DNA from: Cytophagales bacterium
GTDB taxonomy: Bacteria > Bacteroidota > Bacteroidia > Cytophagales > Cytophagaceae
Direction: 5' to 3'
NCBI GenBank assembly: GCA_004294225.1
Contig: REBA01000015.1
Location: 1 to 64,000 of the forward strand
DNA length: 64,000 nucleotides
Below the pieces are notes generated by a model that saw only the letters and a list, made by a program, of their open reading frames with translations, searched no databases and was not told the origin of the DNA. The position numbers and the translations under genes were made by a program. Of the stretch, positions 28,265 to 38,040 are shown piece after piece (within the stretch, counting starts at the first letter, position 1; every line of letters begins with the position of its first letter).

Positions 28265-30397
28265 TTAATTATTAACTCTTTTATTTTGAGTTTGTTTAAA
28301 CCTAGCTTTTGCAGATTCTAGGTATTTGATAAATTTCACAACGTCTTTATCATATCCAGTAGGGGTTTCAAGCAATTCTTCTGTAAATGGGTCTAAAAGT
28401 ACGTAGTAAGGTTGTGCATTATTATTAAACTGAGTAATTTGGCGATCAGCATTTTGAGAACCGATATTTTTTTTCTTTTTCCCATCGTATTTTGAAATAT
28501 AAATATCCGATTCGGCTAGTTTTGTGGGTTCATCTACATAAAGTGCTACGATTAAGAAATCATTACGAAGCATATTTAAAACCTCTGGAGCAGACCATAC
28601 GTTGGCTTCCATTTCTCTACAATTCACACATCCATGTCCAGTAAAATCTATAAATAATGGTTTGTTGGTTTTTTTAGCACATTCTATTGCTTGCTTATAA
28701 TCAAAATAGCCATTCAATCCGTGGGGAAGGTGCAGTTTTTCTGAATACTTAGGAGTTTCGCAAAGCATTATTTCTTTGGAAGTAGATTTCATTCCGCTGC
28801 TATATTCTCTGATAAGGCCAGGTAAATCAAAATCGTGAGTAGATAGTGGAGGTAGATATCCCGACAATGCTTTAAGTGGAGCGCCAAACATACCTGGGAA
28901 TAAGTACATGGAGAAGGTAAAGGAAAGTATTGCTAATAATAATCTTGCAACAGAAGTTTTTTCTGATGGGCTATCATGTGGCATTTTTATTTTTCCTAAT
29001 AAATATATTCCAAGTAGGGTAAATATGACAATCCAAATAGCAATATAAATTTCTCTATCTAAAATATGCCAACCATACACTTGGTCTGCGATGCTTAAGA
29101 ATTTTAGTCCTAAAGCTAATTCTATAAAGCCTAAAGACACCTTTACTACATTGAGCCATCCTCCTGATTTGGGGAGTTTGTTGAGCCAAGAAGGGAACAT
29201 TGCAAATAAAGTAAAAGGAATTGCAAAAGCAGATGCATAGGTAACCATTCCGATAATGGGTTTAAGAATTTGCCCGTCTGAAGCTAGAACAAGCACACTT
29301 CCTACGATAGGTCCTGTGCAGGAAAATGTAACCAAAACAATTGCAAATGCCATAAAGAAAATTCCTGCTAAGCCACCTTGATCTGCTTTGGCATCTATCT
29401 TATTGACTAATGAACTTGGTATCATAATTTCGAATGCCCCTAGAAAAGAAATTCCAAATATTAAAAATACTAGAAAGAAAATAATATTGGGCAACCAATG
29501 GGTGGCGATAATATTAGCAGCATCAGCACCCATAGTGGCAGAGAAGATTATTCCTACTATGGCATAGATCACGATAATAGAAATACCAAAAATTAACGCT
29601 TTGTTGATGGCTTCTTTTCTGTTTTTGCTTGATTTCAAGAAGAAGGTTACAGTCATTGGAATCATTGGGAATACACAAGGTGTAATCAAAGCTATTAACC
29701 CACCACCGAAGGCAAGTAATATAAGATCCCAGAGGGTATCGGTTTTTTTGTTATCAGGATTGGCGATTTGAGGTGTTTTGTTTTCAGCTTCTTGAACTTC
29801 TTTTGATGAACCGGTGATTAAGCTATCATCTGATAGTGAAGTAGATTGTGTAGTATCTGCTATTGATACAATAGAATTTTTATTTGAAAGTTCAGAGGAA
29901 TCTGTAGATGTGTTTTCAGAACTAGCTATTACTTTTATTTTATTGAATTCAAAATCTTCATTGAGCGGAACACACTTACCATCATCATCTGTGCACGCCT
30001 GACCTTTGAACTCTCCAACTATTTTTGGATTGGGAAGTAATATTTTTACTTTTTGTTTGAATACAGCCTTATGATTGAAGTACGTGTAATCGCCACCAAA
30101 AATATCATCAAATTTCTTTTTCGGATTTAGAGGTTTTATTTTCCCTACTAGATCAAAGGTTTTATTTTTTTCAAAGGTAAATGTTGCAACGATAGGTCCT
30201 AAATCAGGACTAAAATCTGAGGAAAACATATGCCATCCATCAATGATTTCTGCATTAAAGATGAGGTCTATAGTTTCGCCCTGTTTTACTTCTTTGGCTG
30301 AGGTGGAGTAATTCCATTTTACGGGAGTTTCTATTTGAGCACTTAGAAACGGAAAATATAAAAAGTTAAGAATGAATAAAACAAAATACTTTTTCAT
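28265..30397 (-). CDS. dsbD: DsbD-like thiol:disulfide reductase
   Basis: Moves reducing power from cytoplasmic thioredoxin to the periplasm. It has 710 residues. After a signal peptide (FLYFPFLSAQ) comes an N-terminal beta domain with the redox pair in GQACTDDDGKC. Then a linker and a CcdA-like eight-helix membrane domain with the conserved half-sites ALITPCVFPMIPMT and TFSCTGPIVGS. The C-terminal thioredoxin-like domain has C590 and C593 in DFTGHGCVNCREMEANVW. All three redox pairs are therefore present. It lies 62 nt downstream of the proline dehydrogenase gene and 28 nt upstream of a small periplasmic gene, likely one unit. Confidence 0.93.
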   Translation of the reverse strand: MKKYFVLFILNFLYFPFLSAQIETPVKWNYSTSAKEVKQGETIDLIFNAEIIDGWHMFSSDFSPDLGPIVATFTFEKNKTFDLVGKIKPLNPKKKFDDIFGGDYTYFNHKAVFKQKVKILLPNPKIVGEFKGQACTDDDGKCVPLNEDFEFNKIKVIASSENTSTDSSELSNKNSIVSIADTTQSTSLSDDSLITGSSKEVQEAENKTPQIANPDNKKTDTLWDLILLAFGGGLIALITPCVFPMIPMTVTFFLKSSKNRKEAINKALIFGISIIVIYAIVGIIFSATMGADAANIIATHWLPNIIFFLVFLIFGISFLGAFEIMIPSSLVNKIDAKADQGGLAGIFFMAFAIVLVTFSCTGPIVGSVLVLASDGQILKPIIGMVTYASAFAIPFTLFAMFPSWLNKLPKSGGWLNVVKVSLGFIELALGLKFLSIADQVYGWHILDREIYIAIWIVIFTLLGIYLLGKIKMPHDSPSEKTSVARLLLAILSFTFSMYLFPGMFGAPLKALSGYLPPLSTHDFDLPGLIREYSSGMKSTSKEIMLCETPKYSEKLHLPHGLNGYFDYKQAIECAKKTNKPLFIDFTGHGCVNCREMEANVWSAPEVLNMLRNDFLIVALYVDEPTKLAESDIYISKYDGKKKKNIGSQNADRQITQFNNNAQPYYVLLDPFTEELLETPTGYDKDVVKFIKYLESAKARFKQTQNKRVNN

Positions 30398-30415
30398 TAT
30401 TGGTTTGGTTATAAT

Positions 30416-30447
30416 TTATATAAAATTAAGAATATAATTTTATATAA
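30416..30447. repeat. 13-bp perfect AT-only inverted repeat between proline dehydrogenase and dsbD
   Basis: TTATATAAAATTA, 6-nt spacer, TAATTTTATATAA. It fills most of the 62-nt gap. With no G or C in the arms it would be a weak RNA hairpin; it may be a protein site or chance in AT-rich DNA. Confidence 0.6.
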
Positions 30448-30459
30448 GAATGAAATTAA

Positions 30460-31620
30460 CTAAGAATATCTTCTTCTCTTTATCTCTTGATTGATTAAGC
30501 TTAGTTCTCTGCCAGATTGCCCAGCTATTGATTTGTTTTCTTGAGCTCTCCTAATCAAATAGGGGATAACAGATTTTACAGGCCCAAAAGGAAGATATTT
30601 TGCTACGTTATAACCCATATTTGCTAGATTATAGCTGATATGGTCGCTCATACCATAGAGTTGTGCAAAAAATACTTTTTTATTATTTTTAGCTAACCGT
30701 GCATTATCCAGCAGTTTTGTAAGGTAAGCATTACTCTCTTCGTTATGAGAGCCACAGCAAAGCTCGATGGTATCAATGTACTCAATACATAATTTTAAAG
30801 CCTCATCAAATTGTTGGTCTGTTGCTTCTTTGCTATCGCAAATTGGGTTTGGGTAGTTATATTCTATTGCTCTGGCTTTTTCTTTTTCTAAGTAAGCTCC
30901 ACGTACTAATTTGATTCCTAGTTGATATCCATTGTTTTTAGCATTTAATATATCTTGAGCTAGAACATTGAGCTGATCTTTTCGGTACATTTGATAGGTG
31001 TTGAATAGTGTTGCTGTATTGGTGTTATATTTTTTCATACCTTCTATGGCAATAGAATCAATTGAGGATTGAATCCAGCTTTCTTCGGCATCAATCATCA
31101 ATTTGACATTGTTTTGTTGGGCAAGCTCAAAAAGTTCATGCAGAGCACTTACTGTTTTGTAGTATTGTTCTGATTGCTCTTTAGTTAGTTCCTCTTTTTG
31201 TTGTAATTTTTGCAAGATTTCTAAGTTTAAAATACTAGTGATTTTTATTACACTAAACCTAATTTCTTCTTTTTCAGCATCTATTAGAATGAGTTTTTTG
31301 AAAATATGTAAATTTTTCTTTGCTGTAATTTCATTAGACTCAGCCTCTACTGCATAATCTAGGATAGTGTTGATTCGGTATTCATTTAAAGAATTCATTA
31401 CCGATAAGCACTCTGCAATACTTTCGCCACCACAGAATTGGCTAAAGATTGTTTTTTTTATCAGCAGCTTTATAGGTAATGCAAATTTTATTGCAATTTT
31501 TAATAAATAAATTCCTATATTTGCCAACTTATTCCATTTTAGAATCAGAAATAAGAAATTTGCCTTTCTTAGAGCTGAGTCGGATTTTGAAGCAAAGGCA
31601 ATTTGAGTATTTTCAAACAT
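30460..31620 (-). CDS. Proline dehydrogenase
   Basis: FAD-dependent oxidation of proline to pyrroline-5-carboxylate, first step of proline use as carbon and nitrogen source. It has 386 residues, a stand-alone enzyme rather than bifunctional PutA. Barrel motifs are visible: KLMIDAEESWIQSSIDSIAI, YQMYRKDQL, YQLGIKLVRGAYLEKEKARA, CCGSHNEES and the C-terminal YLPFGPVKSVIPYLIRRAQEN. The P5C dehydrogenase needed for the second step is not in the window. It is divergent from the DAHP synthase gene across a 132-bp gap and upstream of dsbD. Confidence 0.95.
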   Translation of the reverse strand: MFENTQIAFASKSDSALRKANFLFLILKWNKLANIGIYLLKIAIKFALPIKLLIKKTIFSQFCGGESIAECLSVMNSLNEYRINTILDYAVEAESNEITAKKNLHIFKKLILIDAEKEEIRFSVIKITSILNLEILQKLQQKEELTKEQSEQYYKTVSALHELFELAQQNNVKLMIDAEESWIQSSIDSIAIEGMKKYNTNTATLFNTYQMYRKDQLNVLAQDILNAKNNGYQLGIKLVRGAYLEKEKARAIEYNYPNPICDSKEATDQQFDEALKLCIEYIDTIELCCGSHNEESNAYLTKLLDNARLAKNNKKVFFAQLYGMSDHISYNLANMGYNVAKYLPFGPVKSVIPYLIRRAQENKSIAGQSGRELSLINQEIKRRRYS

Positions 31621-31752
31621 GATTATTGTCTGTTGGTTTTGGAGTTCTAATAAGTGAAATCGGGGTAAAAGGTTGCTTAATTAACAAACAAATATTAACG
31701 AAATCTAGAACAAATAAATGATTCTAGAGTTATCAATTAAAGTTGTAATATC

Positions 31753-32847
31753 ATGAATGTAAATTTAAATGTAAGCCCAATAGAATCTTGGGGAACAAAT
31801 TCGAAACCATTTGTTATTGCAGGGCCATGTAGTGCAGAGACCCCTGAACAAATGCGTGCTATTGCTGAAGGGATAAAAGATTTAAAGGTAAATGTGTTTC
31901 GTGCTGGAGTGTGGAAGCCTCGTACACGTCCTAATTCTTTTGAAGGCTCAGGAGCAGAATCTTTACAATGGTTATCAGACATAAAAAAAGAATTTAAAAT
32001 ACCTGTAGGAACAGAAGTAGCCAACGCTGCACACGTAGAAGAAGCTTTGAAGTATGATTTGGATGTGCTTTGGATTGGAGCCCGTACTACTGTTAGTCCA
32101 TTCTCAATGCAGGAAATGGCGGATTCTTTAAGAGGAGTAAAAGATAAAATAATATTAGTAAAAAACCCTACACACCCTGAGTTAGCTCTTTGGATAGGTG
32201 CAATGGAACGCTTGAACCAAGCAGGAATAGAAAAATTAGGAGCAATACACCGTGGTTTTTCTACTTATGATAAATCTAAATATCGTAATCAACCTATTTG
32301 GCAAATTCCATTAGAGTTAAGAAGAATAGCACCACAGATTCCAATTATCTGCGACCCTAGCCATATAGCTGGAAGAAGAGATTTGATTGCTGACATCTCT
32401 CAAAAAGCAATGGATTTGAATTTTGATGGTTTGATGATTGAAACTCATCACTGCCCTGAAAAAGCTTGGAGCGATGCTGACCAACAAGTTACTCCTGAGC
32501 GTTTGGGGGAAATTTTATCTGAACTAAAAATCAGAACTACTTCTTCAGATAATCAATTCTTCATTGACCAATTGGAAGATTTAAGAAGAAAGATTGATAA
32601 TTTAGATCGTGAGTTACTTGAAACACTTGCAGCTAGAATGTCTGTAGTAGAAAAAATTGGTGAGTATAAAAAAGAAAATAATGTAACTACCTTCCAAGTT
32701 AATCGCTGGGATGAAATCATGAAAAACAGAGCAGAGATTGGTAAAAAAATGAATTTAGCTCCAGAATATGTTACAGAAATATTTAAAACTATTCATGAAG
32801 AATCAGTAAAAAAACAAAGCGAAATTATGAAAGTCACAGAGGCTTAA
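31753..32847 (+). CDS. Bifunctional DAHP synthase / chorismate mutase
   Basis: Catalyses the first step of the shikimate pathway and, in a fused C-terminal domain, chorismate to prephenate. It has 364 residues. The class Ibeta DAHP synthase domain (about 1-265) shows FVIAGPCSAETPEQM, GVWKPRTRPNSFEGSG, IGARTTVSPF and IICDPSHIAGRRDLI. The AroQ-type chorismate mutase domain (about 275-364) shows LEDLRRKIDNLDRELLETLAARMSVVEKIGEYKKEN. The order synthase-mutase is the one usual in Bacteroidota; fusion allows prephenate-type feedback. A shikimate kinase gene is 5 kb away. A terminator follows. Confidence 0.95.
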   Translation: MNVNLNVSPIESWGTNSKPFVIAGPCSAETPEQMRAIAEGIKDLKVNVFRAGVWKPRTRPNSFEGSGAESLQWLSDIKKEFKIPVGTEVANAAHVEEALKYDLDVLWIGARTTVSPFSMQEMADSLRGVKDKIILVKNPTHPELALWIGAMERLNQAGIEKLGAIHRGFSTYDKSKYRNQPIWQIPLELRRIAPQIPIICDPSHIAGRRDLIADISQKAMDLNFDGLMIETHHCPEKAWSDADQQVTPERLGEILSELKIRTTSSDNQFFIDQLEDLRRKIDNLDRELLETLAARMSVVEKIGEYKKENNVTTFQVNRWDEIMKNRAEIGKKMNLAPEYVTEIFKTIHEESVKKQSEIMKVTEA

Positions 32848-32870
32848 GAATAATTGCTTACAAGAATTAT

Positions 32871-32909
32871 AAAAAAGGTTCAATCATTTCACAGATTGAA
32901 TCTTTTTTT
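32871..32909. terminator. Bidirectional terminator between DAHP synthase and mutS
   Basis: A 12-bp stem with one G-U pair (AAAGGTTCAATC / GATTGAATCTTT), 8-nt loop, T7 on the plus side and A6 before the stem, serving both convergent genes. Confidence 0.85.
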
Positions 32910-32926
32910 ATGTCCATTTTTCTAAT

Positions 32927-35530
32927 CTATATTTTTAGCTTTAGTTTGATTTCATTGAGTTTCAGAAGTGCTTCTACTGGAGAAATAGAATTAATATCTA
33001 GTTGGTTAAGCATATCTACCACTTCATCAAAATAGGGATTGTTTGCCTCAAAAAGTTTTAGTTGAAAATTGTTTTTTGGGGCTTCTTGAAGCTTGGTTAT
33101 GGTGTTATTTCTTATTTTATCTTTTTCTAGGTGGTGCATAATTTGGCTAGCTCTTAGTACCACACTATTGGGCATCCCAGCTAATTGTGCCACATGAATA
33201 CCGAAGCTGTGTTCACTTCCACCGGCTTTAAGTTTCCTTAAGAATACAATTTTTTCGCCTACCTCTTTTACACTTACATTAAAGTTTTTTACTCTTGGGA
33301 AATCATTGGCAAGTTGGTTGAGCTCGTGGTAGTGGGTGGCGAACAAAGTTCTCGGTCTTGCTTTTGGGTGATGGTGGAGGAATTCTACAATAGACCAAGC
33401 TATAGAGATGCCGTCGTAGGTGCTTGTTCCTCTACCTATTTCGTCCATAAGGATAAGGCTTTTTTCGCTGATATTGTTTAGAATACTCGCTGTTTCGTGC
33501 ATTTCAACCATGAATGTAGATTCACCTTGTGAGAGATTATCTGATGCACCTACTCTGGTAAATATTTTATCTACAATACCTATGGAAGCAGAGGTGGCTG
33601 GAACATAAGATCCAATCTGTGCTAAAAGTGTGATGAGGGCCGTTTGTCTTAGCAATGCAGATTTTCCAGCCATATTTGGGCCAGTGATTATGATGATTTG
33701 CTGATCTTGACTATCGAGCAATACATCATTGGCAATATAGGCTTCTCCAATTGGGAGCTGTTTTTCTATTACAGGATGCCTTCCATCTTTAATGTCGATG
33801 ATAACACCTTCATTGAGTTCTGGTTTACAATAATTATTGGTAATCGCTGTAGAGGCAAAGGAGCAAAAGCAATCTATTTGGGCAATAAGCTTAGCGTTTT
33901 GTTGTATAGGTGTAACATAAGCTTCGGCACTATTGACTAGCTCGTTGAATAATCTGAACTCTATTTGATTGATTTTATCTTCTGCGGTTAGTATTTTTTC
34001 TTCATAGATTTTTAATTCTTCGGTAATGTATCTTTCGGCATTTGCTAGTGTTTGTTTTCTAATCCAATCTGTGGGTACCTTGTCTTTATTGGTGTTGGTA
34101 ACTTCGAGATAATACCCGAAGACTTTGTTATAGGCTATTTTTAGAGAGTTGATACCAGTTCGCTGAATTTCTCTTTGTTGAATTTGTAATAAGTAGTCTT
34201 TACCAGAGAAGGCAATAGTTCTTAGTTCGTCAAGTTCTTGGTCGATGCCATTATTAATGATGTTGCCTTGAGTAGTAAGTAATGGGAGCTCTTCTTTAAG
34301 AGTTTTCGAAATTTTATCTATTAAGAAATCACAAGGGTGTAATTGATCGGCAAAAATACAAAGCGTTTCAATCTGAGAGTCTTTTAGTTTCTGTTTAATG
34401 GGTAAGGTATGACTTAGTGCTCTTTTAAGCTGCATTAGTTCCCTTGGGTTGATTCTTCTTACCGCTACTTTGGATATTAATCTTTCTAAGTCTCCAATAT
34501 GTTTAAGTTCTTTATTAAGATCAGATAATAAATTACTGTCATCGACTATTCTACTTACTATATTTAGTCTAGATTGTATAGCATTTAATTCTTTTAGAGG
34601 AAGCACTAGCCATCTTTTGAGCAGTCTACTTCCCATAGGGGTGTGCGTTTTATCAAAGATGTTGATTAAAGGAGTTGCACCAATATTTTGAGGAACAATA
34701 AGTTCTAGATTTCTAATTGTAAATTTATCGAGCCAAACATATTTATCTTCATCTATTCTAGAAACAGAGGTGATATGAGCGAGTTCTTTGTGCTCTGTTT
34801 CTTTAAGGTAAAAAAAGATTACTCCAGCTGCAATGATACCAAGCTCTAATTCTTCTATGCCAAACCCTTTGAGGCTTGCAGTGCCAAAGTGAGCAGTGAG
34901 TTGTTCGTAGGTATAATCTTTTGCAAATACCCAGTCTTCGATTGAAAATGTAGTAAATTTATCTCCGAAGGTATGGATGAATTCTGTTTTGTTTTTTTTG
35001 CAATATAGAATTTCTGAGGGTTGTAGGCTTTGTAGAAGTTTTTCAATATAGTTTTTATCTCCTTGGGAAATAATGAATTCTCCAGTAGAAATATCAAGGA
35101 AAGAGATACCATAAAAATCTTTTACAATATGTATTGCAGCCAAGTAGTTATTCTGCTTGGTATCTAGGACGTGGTCATTATAAGATACGCCAGGTGTAAC
35201 CAGTTCAGTAACGCCTCTTTTTACAATTCCCTTTACTGATTTTGGGTCTTCTAATTGGTCGCAGATAGCTACTCTTTGCCCAGCTCTTACAAGCTTAGGA
35301 AGGTAATTGTCTAGAGAATGATGAGGAAACCCAGCAAGAGCAGTTTCGGAACTGCTGCCATTACCTCTTTTGGTAAGTGTGATGTCAAGAATTTTACTAG
35401 CTGTAATAGCATCTTCGCCAAATGTCTCGTAGAAATCTCCCACTCTGAATAATAACAAGGCTCCAGGATAGCGAGTCTTTATGGCATTATACTGTTTCAT
35501 TAAAGGGGTCTCGCTAAAATTACTACTCAT
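32927..35530 (-). CDS. mutS: DNA mismatch repair protein MutS
   Basis: Recognises mismatches and starts repair. It has 867 residues, normal MutS1 length. The N-terminal mismatch-binding domain has LLFRVGDFYETFGEDA with the Phe-x-Glu reading motif. Connector, lever (ELDELRTIAFSGKDYLLQIQQRE) and clamp regions follow. The ATPase has Walker A GPNMAGKSALLRQ (residues 617 on), Walker B DEIGRGTSTYDG and ATHYHEL. It looks fully functional. It is convergent with the DAHP synthase gene. Confidence 0.98.
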   Translation of the reverse strand: MSSNFSETPLMKQYNAIKTRYPGALLLFRVGDFYETFGEDAITASKILDITLTKRGNGSSSETALAGFPHHSLDNYLPKLVRAGQRVAICDQLEDPKSVKGIVKRGVTELVTPGVSYNDHVLDTKQNNYLAAIHIVKDFYGISFLDISTGEFIISQGDKNYIEKLLQSLQPSEILYCKKNKTEFIHTFGDKFTTFSIEDWVFAKDYTYEQLTAHFGTASLKGFGIEELELGIIAAGVIFFYLKETEHKELAHITSVSRIDEDKYVWLDKFTIRNLELIVPQNIGATPLINIFDKTHTPMGSRLLKRWLVLPLKELNAIQSRLNIVSRIVDDSNLLSDLNKELKHIGDLERLISKVAVRRINPRELMQLKRALSHTLPIKQKLKDSQIETLCIFADQLHPCDFLIDKISKTLKEELPLLTTQGNIINNGIDQELDELRTIAFSGKDYLLQIQQREIQRTGINSLKIAYNKVFGYYLEVTNTNKDKVPTDWIRKQTLANAERYITEELKIYEEKILTAEDKINQIEFRLFNELVNSAEAYVTPIQQNAKLIAQIDCFCSFASTAITNNYCKPELNEGVIIDIKDGRHPVIEKQLPIGEAYIANDVLLDSQDQQIIIITGPNMAGKSALLRQTALITLLAQIGSYVPATSASIGIVDKIFTRVGASDNLSQGESTFMVEMHETASILNNISEKSLILMDEIGRGTSTYDGISIAWSIVEFLHHHPKARPRTLFATHYHELNQLANDFPRVKNFNVSVKEVGEKIVFLRKLKAGGSEHSFGIHVAQLAGMPNSVVLRASQIMHHLEKDKIRNNTITKLQEAPKNNFQLKLFEANNPYFDEVVDMLNQLDINSISPVEALLKLNEIKLKLKI

Positions 35531-35742
35531 TTCTTAGAATCTTGTTTAGGCACTAATTTAACACCTATCTTTTTAAATTTATACATTTGTTTAAGAAGTT
35601 GATAAATGGATGCCGTGGTTGATTTATTTGATGTTAATTTAATTTTTAAATTTGGTAGACTTAAAAAAAAACAATTATAATTGAGTCATATTCTTTAAAA
35701 GGAATCTAGTATTATATTCCTAGTTTTTCAAAAGGTATTTTA

Positions 35743-35750
35743 TACTTTTG
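35743..35750 (+). promoter_or_regulatory. Candidate promoter -7 box (TACTTTTG) for the GH13 gene
   Basis: TACTTTTG fits TAnnTTTG, 34 nt upstream of the ATG at 35785; no clear TTG upstream. Confidence 0.45.
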
Positions 35751-35784
35751 TATAATTTCATTAATAAATATAGATTTTAACTTT

Positions 35785-37506
35785 ATGAATTATTGCTTCA
35801 ATAATAAATGTTTTGCAATACTGATTTTGCTTACTTTTTTTAGTATTAGATTAAATGCTCAGAAAGCACCAAGTTCCTCTTTGGTATCTTCATCTCCTAA
35901 ATGTCCTTCTTGGGTTCCTGATGCGGTGTTTTATGAAATTTATCCTCAAACTTTTTCCGATACAGATGGAGATGGAATAGGCGATTTGAAAGGGATAATT
36001 CAGAATTTAAGATATGTAAAAAGTTTAGGTGTAAGTGCAATTTGGTTAAATCCTTTCTATGAGTCACCTTTTAGAGATGCTGGATATGATGTGAGTGATT
36101 TTTATAAAGTGGCAGCCCGATATGGAACCAATGAAGATGCTAAAAAGTTATTTCAAGAAGCCCACGAACTTGGTTTGAAAGTAATTATTGATTACGTTCC
36201 TGGTCATACTTCTATAGACCACCCATGGTTTAAGGCATCAGCAAGTGCTAAGCCCAATAAGTATTCTAATTGGTACGTTTGGACCAACAACACTTGGGAT
36301 AATGGTGGAAGTGAATTTGCAGGAAAAATGATTCAAGGTTTTTCAGAACGCAACGGGAATTTTATGACGAATTATTTTTGGCATCAACCAGCACTAAACT
36401 TTGGTTTCGGTAAGGTAGATCCAAAAAAGCCTTGGCAATTACCAGCTAATCATCCAGATGTTCGTGAATTGAAAGACGAAATGAAAAATGTATTAAAATA
36501 CTGGTTAGATATGGGTGCAGATGGTTTCAGGATAGACATGGCAGGGTCTCTGACTAAAAATGACCAAGGTTCGCTAGAATGTATCAAATGGTGGAAAGAA
36601 GTAAGGGAAATGTTAGATACCCAGTACCCCAATGCCTTTATTGTTTCTGAGTGGTCTCATCCACCAGCAGCTTTAGAGGGTGGTTTTCATGCTGATTATT
36701 TACATTGGATAGCAGAGTATGAAAATTTGTTTAGAAAAGAACAATCTAGATCTTTGAATGGAGTATCCCCAGATGGATATAGTTATTTCGACCAAAAAGG
36801 AATGGGAGACATTTCTGCCTTTATGAATGTGTACTTAAAACAGCTAGAAGAAACGAAATCGAAAGGGTTTATTTCTATACCAGTTGGGAATCACGATTTA
36901 AGTAGAATTACCAATAACAGAAGTAAAGAAGATTTAGAAATTATTTATGCTTTTTTGATGACCATGCCAGGAGTTCCATTTTTCTATTACGGTGATGAGA
37001 TTGGGATGAAACAATTATTAATAGAGAATGCAAAAGAAGGTTGTTATAAACCAAGAGCAGGTGCTAGAACGCCTATGCAGTGGAACACTAGTAATAATGC
37101 GGGATTTTCAGCGGCTTCTTCTGAGAAATTATGGCTACCTATAGATTCAGATCCTTTGAGGCCAACAGTGCAAACAGCATTAAATAATCCTACTTCTATT
37201 TGGTATCGCACAAAGCATCTAATTGAGCTTAGAAGAAAAGAAAAAGCACTTTATGCCCAAGCAGATTTTAAGGTGCTCTATATGGAAAAAGACAAGTATC
37301 CATTTATATACAGCAGATCATTAGGCAATGAAAAAATAATTGTTGCTCTAAACCCAAGCGGAAAAGAGCTAAGCGTAGAAATTCCTTTAAAAATCAAAGG
37401 TAAGCTAGAGTTGTTATCAGGAACTCCAAGTATTTTAAATACAACTGGAGATAAGACCATGCTTACTATGAAAGGGGTAAGTTATTCTATTTATAAGTTA
37501 AAATAA
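35785..37506 (+). CDS. Secreted GH13 alpha-glucosidase/amylase-family enzyme
   Basis: A 573-residue glycoside hydrolase family 13 protein with a signal peptide (ILILLTFFSIRLNAQ). It starts with the oligo-1,6-glucosidase/trehalose-synthase-like region WVPDAVFYEIYPQTFSDTDG, DGIGDLKGIIQNLRYV, then DYVPGHTSIDHPWF. Catalytic residues are intact: nucleophile Asp251 in DGFRIDMAG, acid/base Glu289 in IVSEWSHP and Asp371 in GNHDLSRI. A C-terminal beta domain follows. The N-terminal calcium-loop DTDGDGIGDL is visible. The overall sequence points to short alpha-glucosides as substrate, but exact specificity (maltose, isomaltose, sucrose-like) cannot be called. It is monocistronic, away from the susCD pair. 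Confidence 0.9.
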   Translation: MNYCFNNKCFAILILLTFFSIRLNAQKAPSSSLVSSSPKCPSWVPDAVFYEIYPQTFSDTDGDGIGDLKGIIQNLRYVKSLGVSAIWLNPFYESPFRDAGYDVSDFYKVAARYGTNEDAKKLFQEAHELGLKVIIDYVPGHTSIDHPWFKASASAKPNKYSNWYVWTNNTWDNGGSEFAGKMIQGFSERNGNFMTNYFWHQPALNFGFGKVDPKKPWQLPANHPDVRELKDEMKNVLKYWLDMGADGFRIDMAGSLTKNDQGSLECIKWWKEVREMLDTQYPNAFIVSEWSHPPAALEGGFHADYLHWIAEYENLFRKEQSRSLNGVSPDGYSYFDQKGMGDISAFMNVYLKQLEETKSKGFISIPVGNHDLSRITNNRSKEDLEIIYAFLMTMPGVPFFYYGDEIGMKQLLIENAKEGCYKPRAGARTPMQWNTSNNAGFSAASSEKLWLPIDSDPLRPTVQTALNNPTSIWYRTKHLIELRRKEKALYAQADFKVLYMEKDKYPFIYSRSLGNEKIIVALNPSGKELSVEIPLKIKGKLELLSGTPSILNTTGDKTMLTMKGVSYSIYKLK

Positions 37507-37511
37507 TAAGC

Positions 37512-38024
37512 TTATACAGTTCTTTCTAAAGCATCAATAATATCTTGAGCTTTTAGATGAGTTCCAGAAATTTTGTAAAGGGCTCTATTGTAAAATGGAG
37601 CCCTTTCTTGTTTTTTAGTTTTTATAAAATCCAACAGCTCTTCTTCGGTTTTTCCTTGTAGCATAGGTCTTTGATTTTCTTTCTTATTATTTAGTCTCTT
37701 GAATAGCTCTTGTTCAGGAACATCTATATATATGCTTTTGCTATGCTTATTGATAAGCTCCATATTATCAAAAAAGCAAGGAGCTCCGCCTCCAGTAGCA
37801 ATTACAGCTTGTTTTTCTTCTATAAGCAATTTAGATAAGATATTTTGTTCTGATTTGCGAAAGTATTGTTCTCCTTTGTTTTGAAAAATAGTAGGAATAC
37901 TTTCTTGTTCGTTAAGCTGAATTAGCTCATCTAAATCTATAAATTTATAATTTAAAGTGAGTGCTAAAGATCTTCCAATGGTAGTTTTGCCAGAGCCAGG
38001 CATTCCTATGAGTACTATATTCAT
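37512..38024 (-). CDS. aroK: Shikimate kinase
   Basis: ATP-dependent phosphorylation of shikimate, fifth step of aromatic amino acid synthesis. It has 170 residues. P-loop GMPGSGKT at 7-14, shikimate-binding FIDLDELIQ, EQYFRKSEQNIL with the R/E pair, and GGGAPCF. The LID region contains NQRPMLQG. It lies 16 nt downstream of an ABC permease gene on the same strand, so it is probably co-transcribed with it. Confidence 0.96.
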   Translation of the reverse strand: MNIVLIGMPGSGKTTIGRSLALTLNYKFIDLDELIQLNEQESIPTIFQNKGEQYFRKSEQNILSKLLIEEKQAVIATGGGAPCFFDNMELINKHSKSIYIDVPEQELFKRLNNKKENQRPMLQGKTEEELLDFIKTKKQERAPFYNRALYKISGTHLKAQDIIDALERTV

Positions 38025-38040
38025 TATATGATTTAATCGT

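Noticed and set aside
31704-31731. Pair of TCTAGA sites upstream of DAHP synthase
   Set aside because: The arms are only 7 bp and easily arise by chance in this composition; no promoter box overlaps them.
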